Shown here: positions 41,413-49,848 of the stretch, piece by piece
Numbering within the stretch: the first letter of the stretch is position 1
How the letters are laid out: every line of letters begins with the position of its first letter
From: Stutzerimonas stutzeri
Lineage (GTDB): Bacteria > Pseudomonadota > Gammaproteobacteria > Pseudomonadales > Pseudomonadaceae
Assembly (NCBI RefSeq): GCF_038561965.1
Contig: NZ_CP139348.1
Span: 496,001 to 560,000, forward strand
Length of the DNA stretch: 64,000 nt
Direction of reading: 5' to 3'
The notes under the pieces: model-generated
Told to the model about the DNA's origin: nothing
Databases searched by the model: none
What the model saw: only the letters and a program-made list of their open reading frames with translations
Position numbers and translations under genes: made by a program

Positions 41413-43479
41413 TCACTCGTCGTCGGAGGAAAAGTCGTAGTCCATGGACTGACTGGGGCCCTGCAGGTAATGCCCCTGGATGTAGCTCACGCCGGCCTGC
41501 CACAAGGTGGCAAGGACGGTAGCGCTTTCGACGAAGGGCACGATGCTCTGCTTTTTCTGCTCGTGGAGATCGGCGAGCAGCGTCTTCAGCGCTTCCTGAT
41601 TCTCCTGGCGGGTCAGGTCCTGCGTATAGGAACCATCGACCTTGATGAACTCGGCTTCCAGATGCTTGAGCGTATTGAACGGGTTGAGCACGCAGCCGAA
41701 CTGGGACAGCGCTATGCGGCATCCGAGGCCAACCAATCCCTGCGCTAGTGCTTTGGCCGGCTTGAGGTAGGCCACGGCATCGGCTTCGCCGAATTCGAAG
41801 GCCAGCGAGTCACCCGGCAGGCGCGACGCCTTCAGCACGACACCGAGCCATGGCAACAGGCTGGCGTCTTGAATGCTGGCAGCCGAAAGGTGCAGGAACA
41901 GGCGCGTCCGATGGCCCTTCGTGCGGTGCTCGGCCAGCAACTTGATGGAGTTGAGGATCACCCAGCGGTCGATCTTGGCCGCGAGGCCGACATCGGCCGC
42001 CGTGCTGAGAAATTCGTTCGGCGGGACTTCCACACCTTGTGGATCGAGCAGCCTCAGCAAGACTTCGTAATGCTCGAAGCTGTCACCGCGCAGACTGATG
42101 ATCGGTTGGAAAAGCAGGCGGAAGCTGTTGCTTTCCAGCGCTTGCTTGAGCATCGCAACGATATCACCGCGGTTCGCCGCCGCCGCCAGTTCGTCGGCCG
42201 GGTTATAGATCTTCAGTGCGTTGCCGTCGCTCAGCTCATCGGCGCAGCGGTGTGCTCGCTCGATGGCGTCCTGAGCCTTGGCCGTCTTTTCGTCGAGGCC
42301 GGCGACACCGATGCTGAGCGTGGTCTGTACGGTACGCCCGTCGATATCGAGCAGTTGCCCCTCCACTTTGCTCAGCAGCTTGCGCAGTTCCGGCTCGGCC
42401 TGCTGAGGGGGCACGCCAGGTTGCAGAACGGTGAACACGTCGTCGGCGAAGCGAGCCAGCTGTGCGTTGCCAGGAAAGTGGCCGCGCAGCACGGTTGCCA
42501 GTTGGCTGAGTAATTGGTCGGAGTCGGTCAGGCCGATATCAGCCTGCAGCGCAGCAAAGCGGTCGACCCGGATATAGGCGAGGCTGGCGGTCTGCCCGGC
42601 ATTGATCGCTCGCTCTACCGCTGCGTCCATAACCTCAAGGAAGCTGTTACGGTTGAGCAAGCCGGTGACCGGATCCTGGCTGCTGATTTCGCGCAGCTTC
42701 TGCAGCTCGGCATTGTCGTTCTCGGCGCGTATCACGACCTGAATGCACGGCTCGCCGTCATAGGCCGCCGGAGAAAAATGCATGCGCGTCTTGAGCGTTT
42801 CGCCGTCGGCACGAACGCCGCCGCAGGCCAGTTCGGCGCTGCCATCAAGCGTCTGATAGTTCTTCAGGAAGGCCTTGAAACGGCCTTGGTCGGTGCCACT
42901 GATCAGGTCGATCATCGGCATGCCTTCCAAGTCTTCCACGTCTTCGTAGCTGAAGAGTTCCAGGTAGGCACGGTTGGCATAGATATGCATGCCGTCGTGC
43001 ACATAAGCGATGGCGTCTACCGAACTGTCGAGCAGCAACTGGCAGCGTTTTTCAGCTTCACGCAGGGCTACCTCTGCCGAGCGGCGGGCACGGCGCTCTT
43101 CGAGGTTGGCCAGCTCACGGTTGGCCACCAGCAGGAGCCATTCGTCCTCACCTTGCGGCAGGGCATCCTGAGCACCGAGCATCAGCGCTTCGGTGATCGC
43201 TTCGGCATCGTTGTCTGCCGTAAGTTGAATGATCGGAATGTCCTTGGCCTGCCGGCGAATGGCAGCGATCGCATCGCCAGGATCGAGATTTTGGCTCTGC
43301 GGTGCGTTGATCAGCAGGTCCCACGTCTGTTTCAGGGCTTCGGTCAGGTTGTCGCTGGATGTCAGTCGATGCACCCGGGTCGCCTGTCCGGCATTGCGGA
43401 AGAGGCTGACCAGACGCTCGGCTTCGTTCTGTGAATCTTCGAGAATCAGCAGGCGGATGGTTTTCTTTTGCAGGGCCAT
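41413..43479 (-). CDS. fimX: FimX: degenerate GGDEF/EAL c-di-GMP receptor for type IV pili
   Basis: A 688-residue protein that matches FimX, a polar c-di-GMP-binding protein needed for type IV pilus assembly and twitching. Domains in order: response-regulator-like (1 to about 125; RLLILEDSQNEAERLV), PAS (about 140-255), GGDEF-like (about 265-425) and EAL-like (about 435-688). The GGDEF site reads FADDVF and the EAL site EVL (residues 472-474), both degenerate as in the P. aeruginosa protein, so enzyme activity is not expected but EAL-domain c-di-GMP binding is. The receiver-like domain has no clear phosphorylatable Asp where LINAPQ stands. The ATG at 43479 (MALQKKTIRLL) is the preferred start. 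Confidence 0.93.
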   Translation of the reverse strand: MALQKKTIRLLILEDSQNEAERLVSLFRNAGQATRVHRLTSSDNLTEALKQTWDLLINAPQSQNLDPGDAIAAIRRQAKDIPIIQLTADNDAEAITEALMLGAQDALPQGEDEWLLLVANRELANLEERRARRSAEVALREAEKRCQLLLDSSVDAIAYVHDGMHIYANRAYLELFSYEDVEDLEGMPMIDLISGTDQGRFKAFLKNYQTLDGSAELACGGVRADGETLKTRMHFSPAAYDGEPCIQVVIRAENDNAELQKLREISSQDPVTGLLNRNSFLEVMDAAVERAINAGQTASLAYIRVDRFAALQADIGLTDSDQLLSQLATVLRGHFPGNAQLARFADDVFTVLQPGVPPQQAEPELRKLLSKVEGQLLDIDGRTVQTTLSIGVAGLDEKTAKAQDAIERAHRCADELSDGNALKIYNPADELAAAANRGDIVAMLKQALESNSFRLLFQPIISLRGDSFEHYEVLLRLLDPQGVEVPPNEFLSTAADVGLAAKIDRWVILNSIKLLAEHRTKGHRTRLFLHLSAASIQDASLLPWLGVVLKASRLPGDSLAFEFGEADAVAYLKPAKALAQGLVGLGCRIALSQFGCVLNPFNTLKHLEAEFIKVDGSYTQDLTRQENQEALKTLLADLHEQKKQSIVPFVESATVLATLWQAGVSYIQGHYLQGPSQSMDYDFSSDDE

Positions 43480-43541
43480 GGGCAACAGCTTAAGTGCGCG
43501 CCGATGCGGCGCGGGCAGGCAGGAATGCGAGATTCGGCAAT

Positions 43542-45383
43542 CTACAGCGACTTCCAGAGTGAGTCAAAATCTTCATCCCCGCCTGGAGTGTGGCTTTTCC
43601 AGCCTGTGACCGGCGTCTCTCGCTCCGGCGACACCTGGGCAAGGGAGCGGTATTCGAACTGGTTGTAGTTGCCGGTGCTTGCACGGCGGCGATTCAGCAC
43701 GGCGCGCTGCTCCTCGCCATTGCAGTTGATCTGAACCTTGTGGCCTTCCTGGAAGGGTAGGCGCGGCGCGATGAGCATCGCCGGCTGGGAGATGGCGCTG
43801 ATTTCCGGCAGCAGCAGCGCTCGAAGATACGCGCTGCCCTGGTCGACTTTGCGCAGCAAGCGCAGGCCACACGGCTGGGCCTGTGGAGCGATCAGTTCCA
43901 CCCCCATCTGAGTGCTGCCGCCGCGAACCTGGCGAATCCAGCGCACGACGGCAATGCTCCAGTTATGCGCGTTGCCGTCGCGCAATCCCAGCAGCTCACC
44001 TGTCTGCAGCTGGCTCGGGACATCACCCTCCCAGGCCAGGCAGTAACCACCCGGGCTATGGTCCACCCGCTGGACCTGATAGATGGGATGGTTCTCGGTG
44101 TCCGGCGAGCTTCTGGGCGGTGTAGTGGCGGGGGTAGCGGCTTTGACGGTCGGTGCTGGTCGGGTGACATCCGGCCGGACATATTCGATGTGGTCGTGGG
44201 TCGGTAGCAGCTCCACGGGCGTATCTTGCGCATCGAAAGCATTGGCCCAGACATCCGCCGCTCCGTTGTGCAGCTTGAACACGGCCCGGTTCGAGGTTCC
44301 GGGAAGTTCCAGTACTTCTTTGAACGGGCGCTGCCCGGCGAGCTGATAATGCAGCGCGGTCATGCCGATGCACAGCGTCAGCGTGCCCTGTGCCGGCGTG
44401 CGCTGGAATGTGCGCTCCGAGATGGCGCCCCAAGCGGCACTCAGATGGCGTAGCAGGTCATCATCCAGTCCCGCTGCCGCAGGAAGACGTGTCAGCTGGC
44501 GGTTGTCGGCTGCCAGACGCAGGTGTTCCTCGATGAGCTCCACCAGCATTCGGGTGTCGATACCCAGCAGGTTCAGCTGGTCGCGGTCAGGAAACAGCGA
44601 GCGGTAGCGAGGCGGCCCATCTACCGAGGGTGAAAGCAGGAATAGGCTGTTCGCATCGCTTGCCGCCTGGACCTGCACCATGGCGCCCCAGGCTTCCAGC
44701 GCCGCCGCAAGCTTGACGATGCTCTGCTGACGCATCTGGTTGCAACGGGCGCAGCCGAGCAGCAATGACGCAAGGTAGTTCTGCTCAGCGCTCAGGCCCT
44801 TGGCGTGACGCGCAAGCGGGTCCCGAACGAGCAGGCGCTCTGTTCCCTGATCGACAGCCAGTTGATAGAGCTGGTGCAGTTCCAGCCACAGGCCTGGTGC
44901 GGGTGGACCGTAGAGCTGTGTGGAGCGAATCAACAGGGCGCCGAGGCTAGCGATGGCGCGCTGCAGGGCGACCGATAGTAGTTGGTGGCGGTCGCGGTCG
45001 GGCTGGGAGACCACTCGGACCACGATTAGCTTGTAGCCGACCGCCAGGTGATTCTGCAGTGCCTGGCAGAGGCCTGCGACCTTGCGCGGGCGTTCGCTGA
45101 GCACGATCGGCTGGTTGATGTAGTGTTTTTCCAATTGCGTGCAGACGAAGTACACGTCCGGCCGCAGCAATTCGAGCATTTGCAGCCGGGTGTCCGAGGC
45201 TACGCGCAGCTGGTTGAGTTCGATCAGCGCCTGATAGAGCAGGCGTGCGGTTTCACCGATATTGGCCTTGGGCAGGCCGGCGAGCCAGCCGGTAACGCCG
45301 CGTACGCTAGCGTCGCAGAAGGACAGGGTCTGCTGGGTTGGTGCGGGTGCGCGCAACAGCAGATGGTGGCTCTGTCTATCCAA
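43542..45383 (-). CDS. Large conserved protein with PilZ-like C-terminal domain, beside fimX
   Basis: A 613-residue protein without signal peptide or membrane helices. Residues 1 to about 400 are predominantly alpha-helical and not recognised. After a Thr/Pro-rich linker (PATTPPRSSPDTENHP, near residue 420) a C-terminal domain of about 170 residues carries VQRVDHSPGGYCLAW, whose D-x-S-x-x-G matches the second PilZ motif; the first PilZ motif (RxxxR) is not evident at the usual distance. It corresponds in position to PA4958, and the closeness to fimX suggests a role in c-di-GMP or pilus biology. Function unknown. The gene ends about 60 bases before the fimX start. Confidence 0.65.
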   Translation of the reverse strand: MDRQSHHLLLRAPAPTQQTLSFCDASVRGVTGWLAGLPKANIGETARLLYQALIELNQLRVASDTRLQMLELLRPDVYFVCTQLEKHYINQPIVLSERPRKVAGLCQALQNHLAVGYKLIVVRVVSQPDRDRHQLLSVALQRAIASLGALLIRSTQLYGPPAPGLWLELHQLYQLAVDQGTERLLVRDPLARHAKGLSAEQNYLASLLLGCARCNQMRQQSIVKLAAALEAWGAMVQVQAASDANSLFLLSPSVDGPPRYRSLFPDRDQLNLLGIDTRMLVELIEEHLRLAADNRQLTRLPAAAGLDDDLLRHLSAAWGAISERTFQRTPAQGTLTLCIGMTALHYQLAGQRPFKEVLELPGTSNRAVFKLHNGAADVWANAFDAQDTPVELLPTHDHIEYVRPDVTRPAPTVKAATPATTPPRSSPDTENHPIYQVQRVDHSPGGYCLAWEGDVPSQLQTGELLGLRDGNAHNWSIAVVRWIRQVRGGSTQMGVELIAPQAQPCGLRLLRKVDQGSAYLRALLLPEISAISQPAMLIAPRLPFQEGHKVQINCNGEEQRAVLNRRRASTGNYNQFEYRSLAQVSPERETPVTGWKSHTPGGDEDFDSLWKSL

Positions 45384-45481
45384 AACGGGTGAGCTCCGCG
45401 GTGGTCAGGGCATGATTAATGAGAACTCTATCAATATCTGCCGCAACGGGCAGGACTGAATAATGGCTTGTTGATATTAGC

Positions 45482-45514
45482 CGACATTCGGCAGCCACGG
45501 CCTGCCGAATGTCG
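45482..45514 (-). terminator. Perfect hairpin after psd, terminator-like without U-run
   Basis: CGACATTCGGCAG (45482-45494) and CTGCCGAATGTCG (45502-45514) form a 13-base-pair stem with a 7-base loop. It starts 10 bases beyond the psd stop on the minus strand. No U-run follows, so termination, RNA end protection or a Rho-related role are all possible. Confidence 0.5.
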
Positions 45515-45524
45515 TTGGCGGCGC

Positions 45525-46418
45525 TCAGAGCGGTTCGATCGGATCGGCGAAAACCGGACTCGGCGCTGCGTGGCCCAGTGCTTCGCCCATGCATACCGGG
45601 CTTAACGGCCCCAGTTGCTCGGCCCAGCTCACCTTGTCCGGTCCGAACAGCAGGATCACCGTGGAACCCAGCTTGAAGCGGCCCATCTCGGCGCCTTTCT
45701 CCAAGTGAATGGGAGCGCGAGCCGCTTCGTCGTAGCGGAAATTCTTGAGGGTGCGCTTGGGCGGCGTAACCAGGCCGGCCCAGACAGTTTCGATACTGGC
45801 GACAATCATTGCGCCGACCAGCACCATGGCCATCGGGCCGTGTTCGGTGTCGAACAGGCAGACCACCCGCTCATTGCGCGCGAACAACTCGGGTACGCCG
45901 CGGGCTGTCACCGTGTTTACCGAAAAGATCCGCCCTGGCACGTAGACCATTTCCCGCAGCGTACCGCTGACCGGCATATGCACGCGGTGGTAATCCTTGG
46001 GCGAGAGATAAACGGTGGCGAAGGCGCCGCCCATGAACGGTGCGGCGCGCTCGTGATCGCCGCCCAGCAGTTCCATGGCGCTGAAGCTGTGGCCCTTGGC
46101 CTGGAATATGCGGCCTTGCTCGATTCGGCCCAGCTGGCTGATGGCGCCGTCGCAGGGGTTGAGAATGGCGCCAGGCGACGAATCCAGCGGGCGAGCCCCC
46201 TCTTTCAAGCCGCGGGTGAAAAAGGCGTTGAAGTGCTCGTAGGCAGTAGGTTCTTCAGTCAACGCTTCGCGCATGTCGACCTGGAAGTGGCGGACGAACC
46301 ATTTGATGAAGGTGTTCTTCACCCAGGGCAGACGGCACTCGGCCAGGCAGCCGGCCAGGCGCGAGATGAGGTGATGCGGCAGCACGTATTGGCTGATGAC
46401 GAACAGACGATCTTTCAT
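45525..46418 (-). CDS. psd: Phosphatidylserine decarboxylase
   Basis: A 297-residue pyruvoyl-dependent membrane-associated enzyme that makes phosphatidylethanolamine. The self-cleavage motif LGST lies in RFKLGSTVILLFG near residue 250, where Ser becomes the pyruvoyl group of the alpha chain. Other conserved parts are FFTRGLKEGARPLD near residue 65, GHSFSAMELLGG near residue 108 and KDYHRVHMPVSG near residue 142, including the catalytic His. I chose the ATG at 46418 (MKDRLFVISQYVLP), preceded by AAAAGG at 7 bases; an ATG at 46433, overlapping the rhodanese stop, is possible. Confidence 0.93.
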   Translation of the reverse strand: MKDRLFVISQYVLPHHLISRLAGCLAECRLPWVKNTFIKWFVRHFQVDMREALTEEPTAYEHFNAFFTRGLKEGARPLDSSPGAILNPCDGAISQLGRIEQGRIFQAKGHSFSAMELLGGDHERAAPFMGGAFATVYLSPKDYHRVHMPVSGTLREMVYVPGRIFSVNTVTARGVPELFARNERVVCLFDTEHGPMAMVLVGAMIVASIETVWAGLVTPPKRTLKNFRYDEAARAPIHLEKGAEMGRFKLGSTVILLFGPDKVSWAEQLGPLSPVCMGEALGHAAPSPVFADPIEPL

Positions 46419-46429
46419 GTTTGACCTTT

Positions 46430-47245
46430 TCATTGCTGCACCGGAGTGTCAGGCAGGTTGCCCCACTCGCCCCAGGAGCCGGCATAGCCCTTGATACGTG
46501 GATAGCCCAGCGCCTTTCCCAGAAGATAGGTAAGCCCCGAGCGATGGTGGGTTTGGCAGTGAGTGATGATTTCCTTGTCTGGCGTGATGCCCAAGGCCAG
46601 CAGGCGCTCGGCGATATCTTCGCGGATGCGCAGCGCGCGGGCTGGGTCCATGGCGGCGGTCCACTCGAAGTTGATCGCCCCCGGCATGTGGCCGCCACGT
46701 GCCGCGAAGAGTTTTTCGCCGCGGTATTCGGCCGGCGAGCGTGCATCCCAGATCACCAGATCCTGCGCGCCGAGACGACTTTCGATGTAGGCGCGGGTTG
46801 CCGTGGGAGCATCGTCCAGCGTCAAGCTTGGTGAGCCGGATGCCGCGTCGGGCACTTCCTGAGTCACCGGGCGTGATTCGTCCAGCCAGGCGTGCAGGCC
46901 GCCGTTCAGGTAGTGGTAGCGCTGATGGCCGATTACGTCGAGCAGCCAGATGAAGCGGCCAGCCCAGCCGCCACCTTCGTCGTCGTAAACCACATAGACG
47001 GCGTCGGCCCGATGACCCAGCGCGCCGAACAGACGTTCCAGCTGCGCCAGCTCTGGAAGCAGCCCGGGTGCGGGTGGCTGGCCGAGTTGCGTCTGTTTTG
47101 GATCGACGAAGCGAGCGCCAGGCAGGTGGCCTTCGGCGTAACGGGAAACGCTGGTCAGGTCGACCAGAATCAGCTCGGGCGCATCGAGGCGTGTCGCCAG
47201 GTCGGCGGGCTCGATAACCAGCGGCAGGGTGGAAAAGGCGGACAC
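46430..47245 (-). CDS. rhdA: Thiosulfate sulfurtransferase (rhodanese) RhdA
   Basis: A 271-residue two-domain rhodanese that transfers sulfane sulfur from thiosulfate to acceptors such as cyanide. The first domain is structural; the second has the active-site loop THCQTHHRSG with the catalytic Cys230, the same CQTHHR loop and number known from Azotobacter vinelandii RhdA. Length equals known RhdA. The stop overlaps a possible upstream psd start (ATGA), suggesting that rhdA and psd are cotranscribed, as in P. aeruginosa. Confidence 0.93.
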   Translation of the reverse strand: MSAFSTLPLVIEPADLATRLDAPELILVDLTSVSRYAEGHLPGARFVDPKQTQLGQPPAPGLLPELAQLERLFGALGHRADAVYVVYDDEGGGWAGRFIWLLDVIGHQRYHYLNGGLHAWLDESRPVTQEVPDAASGSPSLTLDDAPTATRAYIESRLGAQDLVIWDARSPAEYRGEKLFAARGGHMPGAINFEWTAAMDPARALRIREDIAERLLALGITPDKEIITHCQTHHRSGLTYLLGKALGYPRIKGYAGSWGEWGNLPDTPVQQ

Positions 47246-47292
47246 GGCAGGCCTCGACTAGTCGTAGAAGGGACGAAGTCTAGCGAAAAAGC

Positions 47293-48822
47293 TCAGACCC
47301 CGCGCCTGCCGAAGAGGCCTAATGCGTGCTCGATGCATTGTGTTGTTTTAGCGAATGTTTGCAGCGCCGCATCTGAAATGGGCGCGCCGTTCCGGTCGGC
47401 GATCACCAGCATCAGGACTCGCCCCTCGACGCCGAGGGAGCGCAGTAGCAAATGTTCCCCAGCGAATAACGCCTTCAGGCTGCCCGGCAGCAGCGCGGAA
47501 AACTGTGCCATGTTTGCCGGTTGCAGACGAAGTTGGGCAGGTTTTTCCAGCAGGCGGCGCACGATCTGGCTCTGCTCGGCGGCCAGGGTCAGGCGCGCGG
47601 CATCGTGCGGCAGACCGGCGCACTGCTGGGCAACGAGGCGATTCTGTTTGCGGTCGACCAGCATCACCAGCACGCGCTGCATGCCGGCGCAAGTGAGCGC
47701 CAGGGTGGCACAGGCGGTCAGCTGCAGCACGTTGCTGAATGGAGTTGGCTCGGTGAGCAGCCGGCGGCAGTGCTCGCGCCATCCGGCAAGATCAGCTTCG
47801 CTCGCGGTGTCGGTTGCTGCTAGCGGTTTCTCCCTCAGTGTCTGAAAGAGAGTGCCGGTCGGCCACAGCAGGCCCTGAGCCGGATGCCAGAGATCGGTAG
47901 GTCCGCACTCGCGCGCACTGATGGCCGCCTGCTGATGCACCATCTGCTGCAGGTCGCCCAGCGACACCTGCAGATACAGCCCGGCCAGGCGTTGCCAGCG
48001 CAGGCTGTGCACGCCGCTCCAGCTATGGTGGGAGGACAGGGCCAGGCCGTTGGCCAGGACGATCGTATTGCTGGGGAGCGTCAGCCAGCGCCGCAGATCG
48101 GGATCGGCATCGAGCATCTGTTGCTGGTGCAGCGGGTGCTCATTATCGCGAGCGATGTGCAGGGCCTTGATCAGTCGACGTCGATCCCCGCTTAGCAGCC
48201 GGTAACCCTGAATGATCCAGTCCGGCAGGCGCCAGTGTTCGGCGAGCTTGAGGCACAGCTCCAGCAAGGGAACGCCGAGAAGCTCCCGTTCGACGCGACT
48301 GGCCGGCTCTCCCCTGACCAGCACGCGCTGCTCCCAGCAATCGAGCAGGTGCGGATAAGCGCCGACCAGTGCCCAGGCAGGCGTGAGGAACAGCAGGCTG
48401 CCCCAGTGGATGTCTTGCCAGAGGCGGGCCAGGCGCGCGGCGAAAAGCCCGTTGGCCTGCTGGCTAGCGTGTCGACTGATGAGCACAAGTTGGCGCAGCG
48501 GCAACGGAATTTCGTGTGCTTCTAAGGCGGGGATACGAGCGAGCAGCGCTTCTGCGCGCTTGAGGCCTATACGACTGAGCGCAACCTCCAGGCTTTCCGC
48601 CGGTTGGCCATCGCCGATATCGCGGTTGGCTTCCTGTATGAAGCGCAGGGCCAGAACCGGGCTGGTCTGGATCAGCTCGGCAATCTGTCGCATCGACTTG
48701 CCGCTGTCGCGTAGCGCCAGGCGCACTTTGCCGTGAACCGAGGCGAAAGCGGGCAGGGGAGCATCGTCGAGAGCCTTGATCCAGGCGGGTATCGTGCGTG
48801 GCAACGGAGGTGTCGTGGTCAT
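47293..48822 (-). CDS. HDOD domain signalling protein
   Basis: A 509-residue cytoplasmic protein with an HDOD (HD-related output) domain. The segment LRDSGKSMRQIAELIQTSPV near residue 32 and VLALRFIQEANRD after it, then LIGIPLL-like helices, match the start of HDOD proteins, which lack the catalytic HD pair and act in signalling. The C-terminal 200 residues may form a GAF-like sensor (VLVMLVDRKQNRLVAQQC near residue 395), which is uncertain. It is divergent from motA and upstream of rhdA on the same strand. Counterpart of PA4955 by position. Confidence 0.72.
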   Translation of the reverse strand: MTTTPPLPRTIPAWIKALDDAPLPAFASVHGKVRLALRDSGKSMRQIAELIQTSPVLALRFIQEANRDIGDGQPAESLEVALSRIGLKRAEALLARIPALEAHEIPLPLRQLVLISRHASQQANGLFAARLARLWQDIHWGSLLFLTPAWALVGAYPHLLDCWEQRVLVRGEPASRVERELLGVPLLELCLKLAEHWRLPDWIIQGYRLLSGDRRRLIKALHIARDNEHPLHQQQMLDADPDLRRWLTLPSNTIVLANGLALSSHHSWSGVHSLRWQRLAGLYLQVSLGDLQQMVHQQAAISARECGPTDLWHPAQGLLWPTGTLFQTLREKPLAATDTASEADLAGWREHCRRLLTEPTPFSNVLQLTACATLALTCAGMQRVLVMLVDRKQNRLVAQQCAGLPHDAARLTLAAEQSQIVRRLLEKPAQLRLQPANMAQFSALLPGSLKALFAGEHLLLRSLGVEGRVLMLVIADRNGAPISDAALQTFAKTTQCIEHALGLFGRRGV

Positions 48823-48851
48823 GGCCGAACTAGCTTTTCATCGGGATGGCC

Positions 48852-48878
48852 TTTAGTCTGGCGCAAAAGTTCCGATAA
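48852..48878 (+). promoter_or_regulatory. FliA (sigma-28) type promoter of motAB
   Basis: TTTAGTCT (48852-48859), exactly 11 bases, then TCCGATAA (48871-48878). Compared with the sigma-28 consensus TAAAGTTT-N11-GCCGATAA, the -10 matches seven of eight bases and the -35 five of eight, with the correct spacing. The start of transcription would lie about 100 bases before the motA ATG. Confidence 0.65.
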
Positions 48879-48987
48879 CCAGAACAATTCTTCCAACATT
48901 CCTTCTGCAAGGTCGTCTGGCGGCGATTGGCGGCAGCTGTTGCCCGCGGTCCTGACGGCTCGTAACCAGGTTCTAGACGTACCTCCT

Positions 48988-49839
48988 ATGGTCAAAATTA
49001 TCGGGATTATCGTCGTGTTCGCCAGTGTGCTGGGCGGATTCGTGCTCTCGGGCGGCAAGATCGGCGCGCTCATACATCCGTTCGAGGTGATGATCATCGG
49101 TGGCGCAGCGCTGGGTGGCTTTCTACAGGCCAACCCGGGCAGCACCACTATGCTGGTGTTCAAGAAGTCGCTGAAAATGTTCAGCACGCGCTTTACCCAC
49201 GCCTATTACCTGGAAGTGCTCAGCCTGCTCTACTCGATCCTCAACAAGAGCCGTCGTGAAGGAATGATGGCCATCGAGGCTGACTTGGAAGATCCCGCCG
49301 CGAGCCCGCTGTTCAGCAAGTACCCCGGGTTTCTGCAGGACGAGCGAATGACTGCCTTCACCTGCGATTACCTGCGCATCATGTCATCGGGCAACATGGC
49401 GCCCCACGAGCTCGAAGGCTTGTTCGATATGGAGCTGAACAGCCTGAAGGAAGAGCTCGATCATCCTGCGCACGCGGTCAGCAAGGTGGCGGACGGCCTG
49501 CCGGCGATGGGTATCGTCGCGGCGGTGCTGGGTATCGTGATCACCATGTCGATCCTGGCCGAAGCAGACAACGCGATGATCGGCTACAAAGTGGGCTCGG
49601 CACTGGTGGGGACCTTCCTTGGGATTCTGGCCTCCTACGGTTTCTTCGGCCCGCTGGCCTCGGCCTTGGAGCACGACGCCAAGGAAGAGCTGAACGTTTA
49701 CGAGGCAATCAAGGCGACGCTGGTCGCCTCGGCCTCCGGCATGCCGCCGACCTTGGCCGTCGAGTTCGGGCGCAAGGTTCTTTATCCGGCGCACCGCCCG
49801 AGCTTTGCCGAGCTCGAGCAAGCCATGCGCGGCGCGTAA
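48988..49839 (+). CDS. motA: Flagellar motor stator protein MotA
   Basis: A 283-residue inner-membrane protein with four membrane helices, forming the ion channel of the flagellar stator with MotB. It starts MVKIIGIIVVFASVLGGFVL. The cytoplasmic loop has SRREGMMAIEAD near residue 88, with the Arg and Glu that in E. coli MotA (Arg90, Glu98) contact the rotor protein FliG. The helix GLPAMGIVAAVLGIVITM near residue 170 has the conserved Pro. The frame is open upstream, but 48988 gives the normal length. motB follows 9 bases later. The H+-type helices fit MotAB rather than PomAB, though this is not decisive. Confidence 0.93.
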   Translation: MVKIIGIIVVFASVLGGFVLSGGKIGALIHPFEVMIIGGAALGGFLQANPGSTTMLVFKKSLKMFSTRFTHAYYLEVLSLLYSILNKSRREGMMAIEADLEDPAASPLFSKYPGFLQDERMTAFTCDYLRIMSSGNMAPHELEGLFDMELNSLKEELDHPAHAVSKVADGLPAMGIVAAVLGIVITMSILAEADNAMIGYKVGSALVGTFLGILASYGFFGPLASALEHDAKEELNVYEAIKATLVASASGMPPTLAVEFGRKVLYPAHRPSFAELEQAMRGA

Positions 49840-49848
49840 AGGCTCGCC

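Noticed and set aside
42514..43434. 306-residue plus-strand open frame within fimX
   Set aside because: Antisense to FimX whose domain order is clear; no supporting motif.
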